Below are positions 24,769 to 32,480 of a stretch of 64,000 nucleotides of DNA, one piece after another (the stretch's first letter is position 1; each line of letters starts with the position of its first letter). The stretch is from contig JAJYCW010000006.1 in NCBI GenBank assembly GCA_021777995.1, positions 1 through 64,000 on the forward strand, written 5' to 3'. Origin of the DNA: a bacterium (GTDB lineage Bacteria > Armatimonadota > Chthonomonadetes > Chthonomonadales > Chthonomonadaceae). The translations under genes and the position numbers were made by a program. The notes beneath the pieces were generated by a model that searched no databases, was not told where the DNA came from, and saw nothing but the letters and a program-made list of their open reading frames with translations.

Positions 24769-26511
24769 ATGACGGAAGACTATACTGGCTGTGTCAATGC
24801 GTTGCTGTCCCGTGCACGGTTACACCATGAAACCGAAGCAGTGATTAACGACACACTGACGGAAGCACTCAAGTTCACCTCCTCGTTACGTTCGTTTGTA
24901 GCCGGAATAGATCCTGCAACCGGCCTCATGGAGGTTATTGCAGCGCAGGGCAGAGATTGGTCTCCGCGAGAAAAAGATAACCGCCTTACCGTGCATAACG
25001 CCACACAGAGCGGTATTACAGCTCGAGCCGCTATCACAGCTAACACATATGTTGCACAGGACGTACGGACCGATCCGTACTACGTGTCGCATTTTAACGA
25101 TGTGCTAAGTGAGGCAGCACTGCCCATACTGGATGCGGAGGGCGTGGTACAAGCTGTCCTTAACGTTCAGAGCGGCACCGCGGCCTGGTACACTCCGGAG
25201 CGGGTCGCTAAATTGCAGATACTCGCAAATGTAATAGGTACGGCGCTTGTTACACAGACATTTGTTCAAAGGGAACGCGCCCTGGGACAGATTGGCCTCG
25301 AACTTGCCGCCGCTACCTCCAGGGAACATCTCACTCGCAAGGTTCTTGATCTGGTTGTATCGACCTTGCACTGTCAGGCATGCTCCTTGTTCCTCATGAA
25401 TGACTCACAAACACAACTCATATTGCATTCTGCTCGTGGTTCGCTCCAGGAGCAGGTGGGTGAGGCTGCATACGATGTGGGCGAGGGGTTGACGGGCACT
25501 GTAGCTCGAACGGGCAGGCCAATACGGCTGGAGGATCCACGGAAGGATTCACGATGGCTGGGCAGGTTCACTGAAATGACACCCGACGCAATGGGAGCAT
25601 TTTTAGCTGCGCCAGTTTATTTCCGTGAGCGCGTACTGGGAGTGTTGAGGGTTTCGCGTCCTAGGAATACGCCCAGCTGGTTTCAGGCGCGCTTCACAGA
25701 GAGCGATGAACGAATACTCTGCGCTACTGGAGCGCAGCTAGGTTCCGCGCTAGAGACCCTTAATGCTTTTGATGCTCGCTTAAAGAACGAGCGTATGGCA
25801 GCCTGGGGCGAGCTTTCTGCGAGGTCAGTGCACATGGTTGGCAACAAAACATTTGCAATTAAGGGCCATGTCAACGAAATCAAGCATCACGTACGAAACC
25901 TGCCAGACGAATGGCAGCAGCCTCTCTGCCAGCTTACCGACAGTATGGAGCAGAGTATATACCGCCTGGAAGACATCTTGACGGAATTCCGGGATTTTCT
26001 TACTGCAACGCAGTTAAATAAGCAGAGATGCTCCATTAACGATCTTCTTCACGAGGCGGCGCACGAATGCTTTCTCCACCACCAGAGTGTGCAACTGCGC
26101 GAACAATACTGCGACGATGCACCACTGGTTTTGGCGGATCCTGTACGTCTGAAGCGAGCGATAGGCGAATTGCTAGAAAATGCAGTCTCGTTCATGCCCC
26201 GAGGCGGCTGTGTTCAGCTGATGACAAACATCGGCTCTACCCAATCCATCGCAGAGCCAGAACAACCCAACAGCAAATTATCCGTTAGAGCGGAGATCGC
26301 GGATACTGGCGCTGGTGTACCCGCAGGCATTAAAGACCAGATTTTTCAACCATTTTATTCTACGAGATCACGAGGAATGGGCTTGGGCCTTTCCATAGTG
26401 AAAGGCGTAATAGAGGCCCACGGTGGCACCATACGAGAAATTGGTAAACCTGGTTTAGGGGCGGTATTTGAAATCGTATTACCGGTAACAACATTAGAGG
26501 AGACGAATTGA
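24769..26511 (+). CDS. Sensor histidine kinase with two GAF domains
   Basis: This 580-aa cytoplasmic kinase lacks membrane helices. The start is the ATG at 24769; a GTG two codons upstream is also open. GAF domain 1 covers about residues 25-160 (SSLRSFVAGIDPATGLMEVIA, ending VLNVQSG) and GAF domain 2 about 175-325 (CSLFLMNDS, VGEGLTGTVARTGRPIRLED, VLRVSR). The phospho-acceptor helix is near residue 350 (ARSVHMVGNKTFAIKGH), an NtrB-like form. The ATPase domain has the N box ELLENAVSF, DTGAGVP, FYSTRSRGMGLGLSIVKG. It starts three bases before the receiver gene, so the two form a two-component pair. The ligand of the GAF domains is unknown. Confidence 0.92.
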   Translation: MTEDYTGCVNALLSRARLHHETEAVINDTLTEALKFTSSLRSFVAGIDPATGLMEVIAAQGRDWSPREKDNRLTVHNATQSGITARAAITANTYVAQDVRTDPYYVSHFNDVLSEAALPILDAEGVVQAVLNVQSGTAAWYTPERVAKLQILANVIGTALVTQTFVQRERALGQIGLELAAATSREHLTRKVLDLVVSTLHCQACSLFLMNDSQTQLILHSARGSLQEQVGEAAYDVGEGLTGTVARTGRPIRLEDPRKDSRWLGRFTEMTPDAMGAFLAAPVYFRERVLGVLRVSRPRNTPSWFQARFTESDERILCATGAQLGSALETLNAFDARLKNERMAAWGELSARSVHMVGNKTFAIKGHVNEIKHHVRNLPDEWQQPLCQLTDSMEQSIYRLEDILTEFRDFLTATQLNKQRCSINDLLHEAAHECFLHHQSVQLREQYCDDAPLVLADPVRLKRAIGELLENAVSFMPRGGCVQLMTNIGSTQSIAEPEQPNSKLSVRAEIADTGAGVPAGIKDQIFQPFYSTRSRGMGLGLSIVKGVIEAHGGTIREIGKPGLGAVFEIVLPVTTLEETN

Positions 26512-26514
26512 CCC

Positions 26515-26949
26515 ATGGCCCGAATATTGGTGGTTGACGATGAACCCGACGTGCAAAACGCGCTTAAAAGGCGGCTTGAACGAGCAGGTCACTCGGTTCA
26601 CTGTGCAGGCTCCACAGATGTGGCGCTTACGATGCTGGTTGCCGGCGGGCCGGCATTTGAGGTTATCGTTACAGATATGTCCATGGAGCAGGAGAACAGC
26701 GGCGTCAAAATTCTAGAGGCGGCGCTGCTTCGCGACAGTTTCACAGCCGTAATCATTCTTACTGCCTATGGTAATGTTCGCAACGCTGTAACCTGTATGC
26801 AGATGGGTGCCTACGATTACGTTGAAAAGAACATTCCCGACGTAGACGTTTTTGAACTCATTACCTTAAAAGCCAACAGGGCAGCACAACAGGTTCGCGA
26901 GCGCAGGACGGGATCTGGCCCTGCGTTTAGAGTTGGCAGCGCCGCATGA
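26515..26949 (+). CDS. Stand-alone receiver-domain response regulator
   Basis: This 144-aa protein is a CheY-like receiver without an output domain. The acidic pocket is VVDDEPD (residues about 6-12), the phospho-acceptor Asp is in VIVTDMSME (about 54), the switch Thr is in ILTAYG and the Lys is in DYVEKN. It is probably translated with the adjacent histidine kinase and must pass its signal on by protein contact. A strong terminator follows directly. Confidence 0.92.
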   Translation: MARILVVDDEPDVQNALKRRLERAGHSVHCAGSTDVALTMLVAGGPAFEVIVTDMSMEQENSGVKILEAALLRDSFTAVIILTAYGNVRNAVTCMQMGAYDYVEKNIPDVDVFELITLKANRAAQQVRERRTGSGPAFRVGSAA

Positions 26950-26988
26950 AAATACCCGGCGGCGATCAGGTATCGCCACCGGGTATTT
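26950..26988 (+). terminator. Rho-independent-type terminator after the two-component pair
   Basis: A 10-base outer stem (AAATACCCGG / CCGGGTATTT) contains an inner stem (GGCGAT / ATCGCC), starting right at the stop codon. The right arm ends in ATTTCTGTT. This ends the kinase-receiver transcript. Confidence 0.8.
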
Positions 26989-27015
26989 CTGTTCACCTTC
27001 CAATGCGACTGCTCT

Positions 27016-27261
27016 TTAGGCAGCTATTTTCATTGATTCTGTGTAAACAGCGGCTACTGGTGTAGCGGTTTCTGCGGCGACAATATCAACGATTTTATCA
27101 AGTCGGATATCATCGGTATCGGTAACGACGTATCCACCGTAAAGCGGTACAAAGGTTACATCATAGATGAGCGATACGCACGATTGCTCTGTACCAGAAC
27201 GATCCAGCCATCGCACCTCGCACAGCTTATTGATAAACTCTTTTGCCTCGTGTAATTTCAC
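27016..27261 (-). CDS. Small protein, 81 aa, unknown
   Basis: The gene begins at GTG 27261 with an AGGAGGG ribosome-binding site eight bases upstream, which makes it credible despite its size. The sequence looks like a compact soluble alpha/beta protein (HEAKEFINKLCEVRWLD; LIYDVTFVPLYGGYVVTD; IRLDKIVDIVAAE). No family was recognised. It is convergent with the receiver gene, sharing the terminator region, and divergent from the SDR gene. Confidence 0.65.
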   Translation of the reverse strand: MKLHEAKEFINKLCEVRWLDRSGTEQSCVSLIYDVTFVPLYGGYVVTDTDDIRLDKIVDIVAAETATPVAAVYTESMKIAA

Positions 27262-27457
27262 CGTTTTTCCCTCCTGACCTGAACCAAGGTTCCGTCGGTT
27301 TCAATTATACGGTTGACCACCTATTCCACCTCATCAGTGTTAGTACCTGCTTTTGCCCAAGAGGCATTCCTGCAGTTTGAAACCAATCTATTACACCAGT
27401 TCGTAAATGTGCCGGGTACTACAATAATCTTGGATTTCTACCTGGAGGAGGTCGGGA

Positions 27458-28201
27458 ATGCAGTTAAAAGGGAAAACTGCGCTAGTGACTGGCGCAACAT
27501 CGGGTATTGGACAGGTTACCGCCATCATGCTCGCCGGGGAGGGAGCAAATGTGGTGGTCTGTGGACGCCGGGAAGATCGTCTGCAGCAGACGATGGCGAG
27601 TATCGCATCCCTCGGCAGCTCGGTCCTCCCCATCCAGATGGATGTTACGCGAGAGGCGGAGTGTGACGCAGCCGTAGCAAAAGCAGTCGACACCTTTGGC
27701 AGCATCGACATCCTTGTTAACAATGCAGGAGTTATGTTACTGGGTCCCATTCATGAGGCAGATACAGAAGATTGGCGCCGAATGGTTGATACAAATGTAA
27801 TGGGCGTTCTCTATTGCACCCACGCTGCCCTGCGCTATATGATGCCAGCGAAAAGCGGTCATATCGTCAACATCTCCTCTACTGCCGGACGCACGGTTCG
27901 CGCGGGTGCGGGTATTTACAACCTAACGAAATGGGGAGTAAACGCATTTAGTGAGGCATTAAGACAAGAGGTGCACGCACATAATATACGGGTCACTATC
28001 GTGGAGCCAGGAATAGTCGCTACCGAACTACGTGATCACATCACCCACCAGCAGGCCAAGTCAGCAATTGAAGCTACAGCGAATAGCATTACGCAACTCA
28101 CATCAGAAGATGTCGCGAGAGCAATTCTGTATGCCACCACGCAGCCGAGCCATGTAAACGTGAACGAAATTCTCATAAGGCCCACAGAACAGGCAATGTA
28201 G
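27458..28201 (+). CDS. Short-chain dehydrogenase/reductase (classical SDR)
   Basis: This 247-aa NAD(P)-dependent oxidoreductase has the classical cofactor loop TGATSGIGQ (residues 10-18), the NNAG structural motif (about 88) and the catalytic Ser-Tyr-Lys in NISSTAG and YNLTKWG. The C-terminal block VEPGIVATEL is also typical. The start ATG follows GGAGGAGG. The length is normal for the family (about 250 aa). It resembles YdfG-type SDRs acting on small hydroxy acids, but the substrate is not predictable. It is a single gene. Confidence 0.92.
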   Translation: MQLKGKTALVTGATSGIGQVTAIMLAGEGANVVVCGRREDRLQQTMASIASLGSSVLPIQMDVTREAECDAAVAKAVDTFGSIDILVNNAGVMLLGPIHEADTEDWRRMVDTNVMGVLYCTHAALRYMMPAKSGHIVNISSTAGRTVRAGAGIYNLTKWGVNAFSEALRQEVHAHNIRVTIVEPGIVATELRDHITHQQAKSAIEATANSITQLTSEDVARAILYATTQPSHVNVNEILIRPTEQAM

Positions 28202-28248
28202 TAGCACGCCTCCGGTTAATATTACCGTGGCACCTAGCGGAACGCGAC

Positions 28249-29370
28249 TCACGGGGTTGCCCTCTTTTTCAGTTCGGCCCACCTAGACTCAGGCACCTTC
28301 AAGAACGTATCTACCACAGCGGGATCAAACTGCTTGCCGGCATGGCTCACGATTTCAGAGCGCGCCGCGGCAAACGGTAACGCCGCACGGTATGGGCGAT
28401 CGCTGGTGATTGCATCCAGAGTGTCGGCGACAGCAAAAAGGCGTGCACCAAGAGGAATGTCGGTACCGTGTAGGTGATATGGATACCCGCTGCCGTTCCA
28501 GGCCTCATGATGGTGGAGAACAATCTGTGCTGCCTGACGTAACGACTCAATCCTGCTGCACATCGCATATCCTATAATGGGATGCTTACGCATTTCAACC
28601 CACTCTTCGGGGGTAAGCTTGCCAGGCTTGAGCAAAATGCGGTCTGGAACGCCAATCTTACCGATGTCGTGGAGTAACGCTCCCCTTTCCACGTGATACA
28701 TCTCATCTGAGGAGAGTTTGAGGCGCTCTGCTAACTGGATCGTGTATGCTGTAACGCGTTCAGAATGTCCGTGCGTCTCGGTATCTCGGGTGTCTAGAGC
28801 AGTGAGCAGAGCATCTAATACAGTTTCATGACTAGACAGAAGAGCCTGCTGATAAAGCTCGGTGGTCTTACTCTGCATAGCCTTACGCAGCAGGTTTCTT
28901 TCCACCACAATTGGAAGTTCACCCGGGCCGCAAGGCTTCGTGACAAAGTCGCACGCACCATGCTCCAGGGCCTCTCGTGCCATGGAGGTGTTTCCGTAAC
29001 CAGTAATCATGATTACTGGCAGATCATCGTAATCTTGCCGGATGCGGTTTAGCAGTTCCAGGCCATTCATGTCTGGCATGAACACGTCGCTTAACACCAG
29101 GTCGAATTTGGAATCTGACAGGCAGACTAGAGCCTCTTTGCCACTGGCTGCGGTCTCGGTGCTGTAGCCCTCGTCATTAAGTACGGCGGCAAATGTTTCA
29201 CGTACCAGGTCATCATCATCCACCACGAGAGTTCTAAGGCCCGTCGATCGCTCTGGGCGATCCAGTGCATCCATATCCACGCACAACAATGAATCGTGAA
29301 TATCCCCTGTACTACTGCGACCTGGCAGATCAACATTAGAGCTTAGTACACGATGTTTTGGTTGGTACAT
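28249..29370 (-). CDS. Response regulator with HD-GYP phosphodiesterase domain
   Basis: This 373-aa protein has a receiver domain (about residues 45-160; VVDDDDLVRE, phospho-Asp in LVLSDVFMPDMNG, VMITGYG, FVTKPCG) followed by an HD-GYP domain (about 185-365). The HD-GYP motifs are complete: HSERV, HDIGKIGVPD, KHPIIGYAM, HHHEAWNGSGYP, and DTLDAITSDRPYR. HD-GYP domains hydrolyse cyclic di-GMP to pGpG or GMP. An N-terminal extension of about 40 residues has no recognisable fold. It lies 11 bases after the degenerate GGDEF gene, so the two are probably co-expressed. Confidence 0.93.
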   Translation of the reverse strand: MYQPKHRVLSSNVDLPGRSSTGDIHDSLLCVDMDALDRPERSTGLRTLVVDDDDLVRETFAAVLNDEGYSTETAASGKEALVCLSDSKFDLVLSDVFMPDMNGLELLNRIRQDYDDLPVIMITGYGNTSMAREALEHGACDFVTKPCGPGELPIVVERNLLRKAMQSKTTELYQQALLSSHETVLDALLTALDTRDTETHGHSERVTAYTIQLAERLKLSSDEMYHVERGALLHDIGKIGVPDRILLKPGKLTPEEWVEMRKHPIIGYAMCSRIESLRQAAQIVLHHHEAWNGSGYPYHLHGTDIPLGARLFAVADTLDAITSDRPYRAALPFAAARSEIVSHAGKQFDPAVVDTFLKVPESRWAELKKRATP

Positions 29371-29381
29371 AGAGTGCTTTA

Positions 29382-30023
29382 CTATTCCTGCGGGTATTTA
29401 TCGTCCGCAATTATCGCATTAACAGTGTCACCATGTGTCCATAGCGTGCCAGGCCCGGCATTCCTGGCACGACGAAGCGAGGCAACGGCCCGAGACCGTA
29501 ACGCCTCCGCGTCAGAAGCATCCAACGACAGGCTAGCAATTCCCGCGCTTACAGAAAGCCACGGTGTGTCGCCATGAGGGGATTCCGCGGTCATGGCCAC
29601 TTGCAGACGGTGAGCCATCTGCTTAACGCTCTCTTCCCCTTGCATAGGGCACGTTATCATGAAGACGAGAGGAATGCCGGGGACACGGACCCTGGAAACA
29701 ACGTCGTAGTCACGGGTTTCCTGGCGGATACATCGAACCATCGCCTTACCAATTAGTGCAGTTGCATCGGGTCCAAGAAAGGTTAGAAGCGGGAGCTCAT
29801 CAGCAGCTACACACGCCAGGGTGAGTGGCTGCTGGGTGCGACCAACCATATCAATCATTGCCCGCAAGTAGACAGAAGCCGCATTTTCATCTACCGCCTG
29901 CGACTCCTCATCGGCGGGAAGTAACATATCGAACCTGCCAACAGGCTGGCTGAACTTAGGTTTGTTTGCGTTTTCGGTCTCTCTGCCGCGTTCGGCGTTA
30001 GCCTCGTCCCAATCCATCCACAT
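29382..30023 (-). CDS. Degenerate GGDEF-domain protein
   Basis: This 213-aa cytoplasmic protein has a diguanylate-cyclase-like fold over residues about 50-195, recognisable from DYDVVSRVRVPGIPLVF and the family block LSVSAGIASL followed by the AVASLRRARNAG helix. The catalytic GGDEF motif is replaced by VPGIP, so cyclase activity is very unlikely. No upstream RxxD inhibitory site was seen either. It could be a nucleotide-binding or protein-binding partner of the downstream receiver-HD-GYP protein. The start is ATG at 30023 with AGGTG upstream. Confidence 0.7.
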   Translation of the reverse strand: MWMDWDEANAERGRETENANKPKFSQPVGRFDMLLPADEESQAVDENAASVYLRAMIDMVGRTQQPLTLACVAADELPLLTFLGPDATALIGKAMVRCIRQETRDYDVVSRVRVPGIPLVFMITCPMQGEESVKQMAHRLQVAMTAESPHGDTPWLSVSAGIASLSLDASDAEALRSRAVASLRRARNAGPGTLWTHGDTVNAIIADDKYPQE

Positions 30024-30233
30024 ATTTCACCTGCTCTCAATGTTCACTATTAATTAATCGTTTCCATTCTGCGTCTAACGATGCGGTTCTATTATCGGCG
30101 AGTATTTCGGATGTCTGTATAACGATCCGGCAGTTAAATTGAAACACCCTAAATACTTGTACAATTCACAGACGAAGCACCCGAGGTGTGGCAGCTTTAC
30201 GAAGTTGAGGCCCAGAAGGTATGGTACAATGCA

Positions 30234-30262
30234 TTAACAACTTGCCTTAAACTTGCTATAAT
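30234..30262 (+). promoter_or_regulatory. Housekeeping sigma promoter of the sugar-kinase gene (TTAACA-17-TATAAT)
   Basis: A near-consensus -35 (TTAACA, 30234-30239) and perfect -10 (TATAAT, 30257-30262) with a 17-base spacer lie just upstream. The transcript would start near 30269, only about ten bases before the ATG at 30279, and no ribosome-binding site is visible in between. This suggests leaderless or very short-leader translation. Confidence 0.75.
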
Positions 30263-30278
30263 GCCGTCATAAACCTAG

Positions 30279-31229
30279 ATGATTCTCACTGTAACACCAA
30301 ACCTCTGTATGGATAAGACCTACAAGATTCCCGGGTTCACCATTGACGTCGTTAATCGACCGTCATTAGTGCACACTATGGCGGGTGGTAAAGGGGTGAA
30401 TACGGCTCGCGCCTTTCGCACGCTTGGCGGCGATGCCGTAGTGACAGGGTTTGCGGGCGGGCTCACCGGCGCAACGTTAATCAACGCACTGCACAAGGAA
30501 GGGATGAATGCACAATGTGTTAAAGTGCAGGGCGAAACCCGCACGTGTATAGCAGTAATTAATCCCGATGACGGCACGCAGACCGAGATAAATGAAACCG
30601 GCCCACTTATCGTGGCCAGTGAAGCTGGAGAACTGTTAGAACAGTTCAAACGTCTAGTAACAAGGTATCCAATTAAGGTAATTGCCCTGTGTGGTAGCCT
30701 TCCACCTGGTACGCCGGTTGATTTGTACTCGCAGATGCAGGAGATCGCGAGGCAGCATTCGGTTCCCTGCGCCGTAGATACTAGCGGTGAACCTCTGACA
30801 TGTGCGGTTCAATCTGCGCCATGGCTCATCAAGCCCAATCGCAGGGAGGCTGAGTATTTGTTAGGCAAGGAACTAGGCTCCGAGTCTGACGTGCTTTGGG
30901 CTGCTCGCACATTACTGAGCAGGTTTGAGTGCCGATACGCATTGGTTTCGATGGGGCATATGGGTGCTATACTCGCCTGCGCGGAAGGTGCATGGCATGC
31001 CGCACCTCCCGTAATAGAGTTTGCCAGCGCTGTGGCGTCCGGTGACACAATGCTGGCAGCATTCCTGTGGTCGATACTTTATGCGGATTCCGAGGCAAAT
31101 CCTGTGCGTGCCCTGCGAATGGCAGTTGGTGCAGGAGCAGCAAACGCTAGTGTAATTGGAGCGGCAATATGCTCCAAAGAAAGCATGTTAGACTTGGCAG
31201 AACATGTCACCACGAGGCAACTGAATTGA
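30279..31229 (+). CDS. PfkB-family hexose-phosphate kinase (1-phosphofructokinase type)
   Basis: This 316-aa protein belongs to the FruK/LacC/PfkB group, which phosphorylates fructose-1-phosphate, fructose-6-phosphate or tagatose-6-phosphate with ATP. The N-terminal signature is MAGGKGVNTARAFRTLGG (residues about 33-50) and the C-terminal catalytic motif is ASAVASGDTMLAAFL with the base Asp (about 255). The LPPGTPVD and TSGEPL motifs are those of the hexose-phosphate kinase subgroup. No PTS transporter or fruR gene is near, so phosphofructokinase (glycolytic) use is as likely as fructose catabolism. It is followed 50 bases later by tatA. Confidence 0.88.
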   Translation: MILTVTPNLCMDKTYKIPGFTIDVVNRPSLVHTMAGGKGVNTARAFRTLGGDAVVTGFAGGLTGATLINALHKEGMNAQCVKVQGETRTCIAVINPDDGTQTEINETGPLIVASEAGELLEQFKRLVTRYPIKVIALCGSLPPGTPVDLYSQMQEIARQHSVPCAVDTSGEPLTCAVQSAPWLIKPNRREAEYLLGKELGSESDVLWAARTLLSRFECRYALVSMGHMGAILACAEGAWHAAPPVIEFASAVASGDTMLAAFLWSILYADSEANPVRALRMAVGAGAANASVIGAAICSKESMLDLAEHVTTRQLN

Positions 31230-31281
31230 AAACGCGAACCACCAACGTTGAACATAATTGCTGGCTGCGGGAGACTGCCCG

Positions 31282-31773
31282 ATGACGTTAATACCAGCCT
31301 TTTTAGACAGCCCGGTACAGTTACTCATTGCTGCAGTGGTCATTCTAGTTCTATTCGGGCCCGATAAGCTGCCTCAAATGCTGAAACAACTGGGTTCCGG
31401 TATACGAGAGTTCAAGAAGTACACATCCGAGCTGTCGAACTCGATCAAATTTGACGATGAGCCGACTTACAGCACTGGATATCAGCCACCACGCTACGAT
31501 GCGTACGGTAATCCGGTTGACACGCCAACTCCCGTTCCAAACACGCCTACCGCTATAACGTCGTCGCAACCTTCCAACTTTAGCGGCTCACGAACCAGCA
31601 ACTATTATGAACCAACGAGCGGGCCAATCGGTGACTTTGCATCGGCGGCTTTTGCCGGGGATGAAACAGTGCACCCACGGCCAGCACCAACACAAATGCC
31701 TGCTATTAAGCCCGCTGCAAACTCGGCCTCACAGCCAGTCGACGGCGCCGCCGAACACAACCAAAACAACTAG
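31282..31773 (+). CDS. tatA: TatA/TatB-type twin-arginine translocase subunit with long tail
   Basis: Single-span subunit of the Tat pathway, which exports folded proteins. The ATG at 31282 follows GGGAGA and is preferred to an upstream TTG. The membrane helix is at about residues 10-28 (VQLLIAAVVILVLFG) and the amphipathic helix with FGPDKLPQMLKQLGSGIREFKKY follows, the standard TatA form. The remaining ~110 residues are Pro/Ser/Thr-rich and likely disordered. At 163 aa it is longer than a typical TatA (about 60-90) and may be a TatB-like protein. No TatC gene is in the window. Confidence 0.85.
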   Translation: MTLIPAFLDSPVQLLIAAVVILVLFGPDKLPQMLKQLGSGIREFKKYTSELSNSIKFDDEPTYSTGYQPPRYDAYGNPVDTPTPVPNTPTAITSSQPSNFSGSRTSNYYEPTSGPIGDFASAAFAGDETVHPRPAPTQMPAIKPAANSASQPVDGAAEHNQNN

Positions 31774-31790
31774 CGGGGAGTATTTCAATC

Positions 31791-32045
31791 ATGTTCACTA
31801 TCGCAAATATCGATAACCCAACAATCTGGATTGTTGGGTTCATTACTATCGTCATACTTTTCGGCGGGCAAAAGATACCAGAGCTTATGCGGAGCATTGG
31901 TAAAGGCAAACGGGAATTTGAGCGCGGACTTCGAGGCGACGACGAGGAGCTGCTGGCGCAGCAGCGCCGTGAGGAAGAAGTTCGACGCCGAGTTGAAGAA
32001 GAGATGCGCAAAGAGGACGAACAGAAGCGACGTGGCGTGCAATAA
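31791..32045 (+). CDS. tatA: TatA-family twin-arginine translocase subunit
   Basis: An 84-aa TatA-like protein. The membrane helix WIVGFITIVILFGGQ is followed by KIPELMRSIGKGKREFERGL, the hinge and amphipathic helix of TatA. The C-terminal ~35 residues are an extremely charged helix (EEELLAQQRREEEVRRRVEEEM...), probably a coiled coil. The ATG has GGGGAG nine bases upstream. It sits 17 bases after the first tatA and the two are only distantly alike beyond the core. Confidence 0.88.
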   Translation: MFTIANIDNPTIWIVGFITIVILFGGQKIPELMRSIGKGKREFERGLRGDDEELLAQQRREEEVRRRVEEEMRKEDEQKRRGVQ

Positions 32046-32122
32046 CTTGCACTGCCGTGCCATAATATACAACTATTCGCTGTTTGGCGGCAGTTTGTAC
32101 ACTCACGGAGAATATCTGCTTA

Positions 32123-32365
32123 ATGCATTATGTATATGAGTTTCTGTCGTTCGTGGATCTCGTCGTAGCCGTTGCACTGATCTACATCATTACAATTCAA
32201 GAGAGCAAGAATGATGGCCTCACAGGTCAAATTGGCTCTAAAACTACGTCGTCATTTAAGGGCAAGGCTGGCAAGGAAGAGAAGCTAAATGAGATCACCA
32301 TCAAAATCTCCAGCCTCTTTTTTGTGCTGCTAATCATTATCAGCATGCTCAGTAAATTTAAGTAA
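32123..32365 (+). CDS. secG: Preprotein translocase subunit SecG
   Basis: SecG is the small accessory subunit of the SecYEG channel. The 80-aa product has two membrane helices at about 5-23 and 58-77 separated by the conserved SecG loop (QESKNDGLTGQIG). The ATG at 32123 is chosen because family homology begins there. It completes a row of protein-export genes with the two tatA genes. SecG usually stands near tpi or pgk, so the neighbourhood is not the classical one. Confidence 0.85.
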   Translation: MHYVYEFLSFVDLVVAVALIYIITIQESKNDGLTGQIGSKTTSSFKGKAGKEEKLNEITIKISSLFFVLLIIISMLSKFK

Positions 32366-32401
32366 CATGTCGTTTGGATATTCGCGTACGCCACTTTGCA
32401 T

Positions 32402-32416
32402 TGGCACGACGGCTGC
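32402..32416 (+). promoter_or_regulatory. Possible sigma-54 promoter upstream of the SEDS-PBP gene
   Basis: The sequence TGGCACGACGGCTGC matches the sigma-54 -24 element (TGGCACG) exactly and has GC at the correct GG-N10-GC distance for the -12 element, about 65 bases before the next start codon. The -12 T is changed to C. A chance match of this quality in 64 kb is expected roughly once in two windows, so it is only a lead. Confidence 0.3.
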
Positions 32417-32480
32417 GGTACTCTCAGCGTTAAAATGGGAGTCAGGAGATTGTTTTACACTTACGTTCGATTGCTAACCG

